From Platynereis dumerilii (Eukaryota > Annelida > Polychaeta > Phyllodocida > Nereididae), in assembly GCA_026936325.1 (NCBI GenBank), contig JAPTHN010000011.1:30730501-30794500 (forward strand): a stretch of 64,000 nt of DNA. Direction: 5' to 3'. How positions within the stretch are numbered: the first letter of the stretch is position 1; the number at the start of each line of letters is the position of its first letter. The translations under genes were made by a program, and so were the position numbers. Positions 58,842 to 64,000 of the stretch are shown one piece after another. The notes beneath the pieces were generated by a model. The model searched no databases, was not told the DNA's origin, and saw only the letters and a list, made by a program, of their open reading frames with translations.

Positions 58842-61800
58842 GCCAAGAAGCAAGAAGTTACAATCGAGAAACCTCTGTCAGTCATACGGAAAGTATGTGC
58901 TTCAAATTTGCTTCTAAATCAGAGCTTTCAGATAGACAATATCGTACCAAAGGATTGAATTTTTCATATATTCACATCATTTTTCAGGCAAGCAGGGGAA
59001 GAACAGTGATCTTACTCAGTCATGTCATCATCATTTTCCAAAGGCTTCTTAAGGAGCAGTCATCGAAGTAAGTCTTAGTTTGAAAGTTATGTGAGTAGGG
59101 CGTACATAAATTCTTCCATTTAGACTACTTTGGATATCATCTAAAACACATTATTAGTCTCCGGATTGCAGTATCTATGTGAATGGCAATCTTTTGAATT
59201 TGATTGGTGATGTTATTCTATAACACAAAAACAAGAACTGAGTATCAAATTAAATCCATGACAGTGTTCACAATAACGGTTGGTCCAGGAGCTATATATC
59301 CTTCTGGGCAATTCCAGGTAATAGGGGTATTGGACAAGCCATCAACCAAAGCTCCTAGTGCAACAGGAGCTGAGCTACGGGGCAAAATGTCAACCTTATC
59401 GGACGTACTCACACTATGTGCGTCCTACACAGTGGAATTGTGATGTTGCTCAGCTCCTATTGCACTTGGAGCTTTGGTTGATGGCTTGTCAACAATTATA
59501 CATGATAAGCAACTGAAGTGTCAAATCTGTAAATCAGACTTTACAGAATTGCCCTTCTGTTGGTCCTATAGGGACCGACAGATCATACATTTTATTTGTA
59601 CCTGTGTGGTGTTGGAAGCCAAAGAAAGAAAAGCAAACAACTAACCCTATCTCTTCATCTATGCTCATAAATTGAATGTATATTTGCCACACTTTATATT
59701 TCAGGTCAGAGAAATTGCTGAAGAGACTGGAGTCCATGGACATCCTCTCCAGCTCAGACGGGGAGGGCAGGCAGCTGCTGTTTGACAAGACATTCTTCAA
59801 ACCTGACAAAGATGCAAGTCACATTTTGCATTCACTCTCTTTTACAGCTTAAGTCAAAAGTATTCACTCAGAAATGTCTGAGTATGTCATGCTTATTTAC
59901 CTGTATCACACTACATACTAGTACATAGCATCATGTCATCAGCCAGTCAAAGTACGTAACCACTACTGTGCCTTTGTTTTTGACTTCAGCTGCAAATACC
60001 ATGGCACTTTCAAACAAAAAATACCTATCCTATGGCCTTCACCAAATGATGAAGGTCTTGCAAATATATACACCACTTTTTTAATGTCTTGAAAATATGG
60101 GCTGGCAGGGAGAATACTCCGGTCAATAAAAACAATCCATGTAATTAGATATAATTATACTATACAGTATACGGTATAATTTTCCATTAAAGGTTCAAAT
60201 TCCAACAAAAGCCCGGAATATTCTACAGAAAAGCTCAGAGGAAAGGAGTCTCGATGATTTGGAATATGTAGGTACATATTATTTTGGAGACTCAATATTA
60301 ATTATTTATTATGCATTAGTAATGGCCACACTTGATGATTTTAGGCACAATCATGTATGTTGAATCAAGGATCTATGTACAATTGTACATACAAATATTA
60401 TACATGATATGTTTTGCCTATTAGCCACAGTAAAGTTCAAAGTTATTGGTTTAAAGTAATTAATTAAAAGCTATTGTTTGATTTAATAAATTGCCACCAT
60501 GCATGACTTGCAAACATATTTGCAACAGAAAGACGGAAGTTATAGATACTTTGTTAAATTGTATGTAAAGGAACATCCATTTCTCAATTGCCAGTTGAAG
60601 TCCGCCTTACTGTGCTATGATGCCATCACTGCCATGCCCTCCCACATGCAGGAACAACTCAGGAAAAAGTGCTGGTACGAGAGGTGTGTAAACAGTCAAT
60701 GATATTGCAGATGTGTCAAATTTCACAATATTGTAGATAGTGATTTAAATTAATAACTTCATTCATGACAGATTCAACGACAAGCGAATCTTGATCAGAG
60801 AAGGACAACGGGCAACCTACTTCTATTTCATCCTGTCTGGATCAGGTCAGTCTCCAGATGCAAATATTTGCTTGTTTGTAAAAGTGTGAGCTTATCTATC
60901 CTTTTTGGTGCCTTTAAAATAATTGTTTTAGTGAGACATTGGTATAATAAGATACCATAGAGAGGTCCTTCCCCCAATGCTGAGTGCAGTCCTCCTGGTC
61001 CTCCTCACTTCCTCCTCTTCATCTCTCGTTGGGATGTTCAGTGCAGGTCTCGTCCACATCTTGAGCCACTTGGCTTTCTGGCTGGCCTTTAGCACCTGCT
61101 GTCAGGAGAAGTCATAAATCCCAATGTAACAAACACAAGAGATGGTCATACTTGTCGATTTTCGGCACTAAGATACATGTTAACTCCGGCAAAAATACTA
61201 CATATATTTGTTGTTTTGTCACAAAAAGACAAAAATTACTAGAAAAAATTAAATTTTAATACCAACTTGTTTATTAATTAGTTTGATATATCATTTCAAA
61301 CTCCTTGCAGTGGTGTTGACCAAAAAGGACCCAGACAATGAAAGTAGCAGCCACGTTCTTCACATCTATGGGCGAGGGGACAGTTTTGGTGAAGTAGCTC
61401 TGTTGACCGGAACTAGCCGGGAGTTCACGGTTACCACCAAGCAGGAAACAGAACTGCTGTGCATGGTTGATAAGGTTAGTTGTGTGGATTTTGACAAATT
61501 TGCAAAACTTGCTAATATTGTAGTATAGGGTTTCCACAGGTTTTATATTATGTTGAGTTCCATTGCAGGACTATAATGAGATGTTTGTCACTAGCCCAGA
61601 AGATCCCTTCCTCCTGTAAGTTTTTTCACTGAATTGTTTTAATGTAAATTTTCAATTTTGCACGTAAGTAGTGATGTAGGCCTTGTCTTTTTTCAACTTG
61701 AAATGCATAATGAACATTGCTTACACACTACTTGTATAAGTTGTATTATTAATTCAGTGTGGTCTGGTCCTCATTTCCTGAAGGGCATATAATGTTTAAT

Positions 61801-63805
61801 ACACACCTGAATTCATCTGTTACAGCTCTGTGCCTTGTCTTCAGGGTTGGCCAGTGGAACACATTAACCATGAGAGAGACAAGTTCATCTTTGGCTATTT
61901 CAAGTCAGTGAAAACAGCTCTAATTGTCCCTTTTTTTTCTCGCCATGATTCCATGTTGGTAAATGTTTTGTCATTGATTTCATTTTGTTATCTTTAAAGG
62001 AAGGGGACCGTACTTACCAAGAGCAGTGCTTCTTCTGAATGGATTTATATTGTCAAATCAGTGAGTGCAGTCTGCCTTTATTTGAATATATATGTGTTGG
62101 CACTATGTATTATCATCACTTAATTTGAATATCTATTGAAATTCTTATCTATCTGATCAGAGGACTGATGAATTCTTTTTACTTTTTGATCGCAGGGCAG
62201 CTGCAGTGTGATGAAGAAAATCTTACCAAAATGTATTGCAGGTAGTTATAATGTCCCTAAAGATTATGAAATTTCTGACAATCATATTGCTTTGTACGAT
62301 TTATAAGCCATATCAATAGCAAGTTTTCAAACATTTGATCACAGTGAGCAAACCAGAAGCAGTTCAATTGCCAGGAGAGAGTCACATGGTCATGTTGCAA
62401 CGCCTCTATCGCCAGCAGGTGCTAAAGGCCAGCCAGAATGCCAAGTGGCTCAAGATGTGGACAAGACCCGCACTAAACATCCCCACGAGAGATGAAGAGG
62501 ATGAAGTGAGGAGGACCAGGAGGACTGCACTCAGCATAGGGGGAAGGACCCTCTCTCTAGCATCTGTGAGTCTCAATAAAGATGCCAATAAAGAAGCAAA
62601 TGACATATATAGACCCAAGCAGCTGTCATTCTTTGTAGTAGTGATATACTTTGATGCCCAAACAGTATTTTATATAAGAACCCATTCTATTCAAAATTGT
62701 CTGTTTCTGTGGTCAAGATATATGAAGTTATTACTTTGTAGTCTGTAACATGTTTATCTGTGAATGTTGTTATTCTGAAAACCAATAAGTGCATGCCTAG
62801 ACACCTTTCAACTTAGAAGTTCTCTCTCTCTCTCTATAGTGTTCAGTCTTAATTGCCTTCGGTCCTTGGCTCCTTGGTTTTCCAGGTGCTTGACAGTGAG
62901 AAGAAAGCATTAAGCAGGGAACCCAGTCTCCTCAGTGCCAATGGAAAGAATTCTCCTTTGATACCTGCTGGGGTAAGATTATTGAAACAATTCAATCAAT
63001 TTGATCACGTTCAACTGAGACATTTAAGTATTTTCAATTGCTCATGGGCACTCACCTTGTCCTATAGGGTCCATTCCTCGTGCAGACAGGTCAGTCAGGA
63101 GCAACAGGAACCACACAGCCAAATCTGACCAAGAAGCGAGTTACTCTTGTCACAGAAGGTAGGTTGGTTCTTGTTTCGCTGGTATAAATCAAATTTTATA
63201 ATTAATCAGTTTAATTTTGTGATTTGTTATAATAATTAAAAGATACACATGTGTCACCTGTTGGTGTTTTTCCTTCAGATGTGGAACATCGCCTGAAGAG
63301 CCTGCCCTCCATAAAGCTGCCTAAAGTAAGATGCTTTTAAAACCCCTGATGGAGAACTTTGATGCCTTTCACTGACCTCATTTCAGTCCGCCCTTTTTTC
63401 ACGCAGACTCTCCATTCCTTTATAGATCCAGATGGCTAAGCCTCCCAAACCTCCAGGAGAAGCAATGTTTGCGGTGATACAGACTTTGGTGCCTAGACAG
63501 CATTTCGTAAGAACCTATTTCAATTTAATTTGAAATTAAATATTCTGCATACTATAGGTAAATATATTGCATAATGTGTCCAGTATTTAATTTTATTATC
63601 TTACATCACTCACTGATATAACATTGTGACAAATATGCCAGATAACTTTATATTTTGGTTGTGGTTTCAGGGTTTCACGAATCAGTTTTCGGATGACCAA
63701 CCAGATCTGGCTCTGGTCAGTAACGGAGCCGAAGTGCTAATGATCAAGAGGTCTGTCTTCATCGAACTGGCTCCCAAGCATGTATTGCAGGAAATAAGAG
63801 AAAAG
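58842..63805 (+). CDS. CNBD2: Cyclic nucleotide-binding domain protein, CNBD2-like (3' end outside window)
   Basis: Exons: 58842-58892, 58988-59067, 59705-59813, 60193-60267, 60529-60683, 60772-60845, 61311-61474, 61569-61615, 61826-61903, 62000-62060, 62196-62241, 62345-62565, 62886-62972, 63068-63158, 63279-63325, 63426-63506, 63671-63805. Phases agree at every junction. The first cNMP-binding fold spans exons 60529-61474, with RILIREGQRATYFYFILSGS and the phosphate-binding loop GDSFGEVALLTGTSRE, which keeps the Glu and Arg expected of a working site. A second, degenerate fold follows (FKKGTVLTKSSASSEWIYIVKSGSC split over exons 61826-62241). Mammalian CNBD2 is a cAMP-binding sperm protein; the role here is inferred. 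The intron after 59813 starts with GC, and the intron before 61311 holds an antisense exon copy. Confidence 0.85.
59331..59492. repeat. Foldback element, 45-bp arms
   Basis: Arms 59331-59375 and 59448-59492 pair with about three mismatches (core ATCAACCAAAGCTCC with GGAGCTTTGGTTGAT), around a 72-bp centre. It lies in an intron of the CNBD2-like gene. Confidence 0.8.
60958..61096 (-). repeat. Antisense copy of CNBD2-like exon 62345-62565 inside an upstream intron
   Basis: The reverse complement matches about 62415-62553, with about seven differences in roughly 140 bp, and keeps an open frame (QVLKASQ, KWLKMWTRPALNIPTRDEE). It covers the interior of the exon without its flanking splice sites. 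It lies about 1.4 kb upstream of the exon it copies, within the intron 60846-61310. Confidence 0.9.
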
Positions 63806-64000
63806 GTGAGGTCCTTTGAAATAAACAAAATGTCCTTCTTCCTTCAGACTTCCAATAGTGGCATCAGATATCTCAGAGCCAGCTGATCTGTATAGATTTA
63901 TGAGAGGGAAGCCCACTTGATGATATTAAGTGGCTATTGACAATTAATAAGTGGTGAACCATTATAAGCCTTTCACATCGATAGCTCATAATGCTATGTT

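Noticed and set aside
1-64000. tRNA, rRNA or other structured RNA genes
   Set aside because: No cloverleaf with A and B boxes and no ribosomal sequence was noticed on reading; a covariance-model scan would be needed to exclude them.

Overview
The window is a stretch of animal nuclear genome: AT-rich, with many short exons, GT-AG introns of ordinary metazoan size, and a mixed load of DNA transposons, LINE tails, foldback elements and one DIRS-type retroelement. An EGF/AMOP surface protein, tandem GT61 genes, and the DIRS and Academ-like element types together suggest a marine invertebrate, most likely a deuterostome such as an echinoderm or hemichordate. The species cannot be fixed from this sequence alone.

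Region by region. (1) 103-22923, + strand: the 3' 29 exons of a large type I membrane protein (AMOP, cadherin-like module, about 20 EGF modules, thrombospondin type 1 repeat, juxtamembrane module with a furin-like site, one membrane segment, short tail). Its reading frame was followed through every splice junction; the spliced length is 4,326 nt, exactly 1,442 codons including the stop. Its largest intron (8522-15550) holds a 5.1-kb DNA transposon with an XPG-like nuclease and a CXC domain (8800-13889) and a small hAT MITE. (2) 22924-26755: probable long 3' UTR rich in TGTGAT, then intergenic DNA. (3) 26756-35982, + strand: two tandem copies of a GT61 (DUF563) glycosyltransferase gene, separated by a Tc1/mariner-like element with long inverted ends. 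(4) 36400-39230: satellite-like 157-bp repeats and a dispersed DNA element. (5) 39233-40573, - strand: a GT92 (DUF23) glycosyltransferase whose DxD metal site looks lost. (6) 40680-47280: LINE tails and simple repeats. (7) 47288-53171: a whole-looking DIRS element with inverted ends and an internal complementary region. (8) 53172-57580: foldbacks and old repeats, including a copy of the repeat that carries the 5.1-kb transposon near 8.8 kb, but without the insertion. (9) 57583-64000, + strand: a CNBD2-like cyclic-nucleotide-binding-domain gene, open at the right edge.

The host genes do not form a pathway together. The three glycosyltransferase genes (GT61 x2, GT92) probably act in the secretory pathway, and the EGF protein is itself a likely glycoprotein, but nothing here links them. 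The most notable items are the defined ends and target site of the XPG/CXC transposon together with an unoccupied copy of its site, an antisense copy of a CNBD2 exon inside an intron of the same gene, the altered GT92 metal site, and the complete DIRS terminal architecture.
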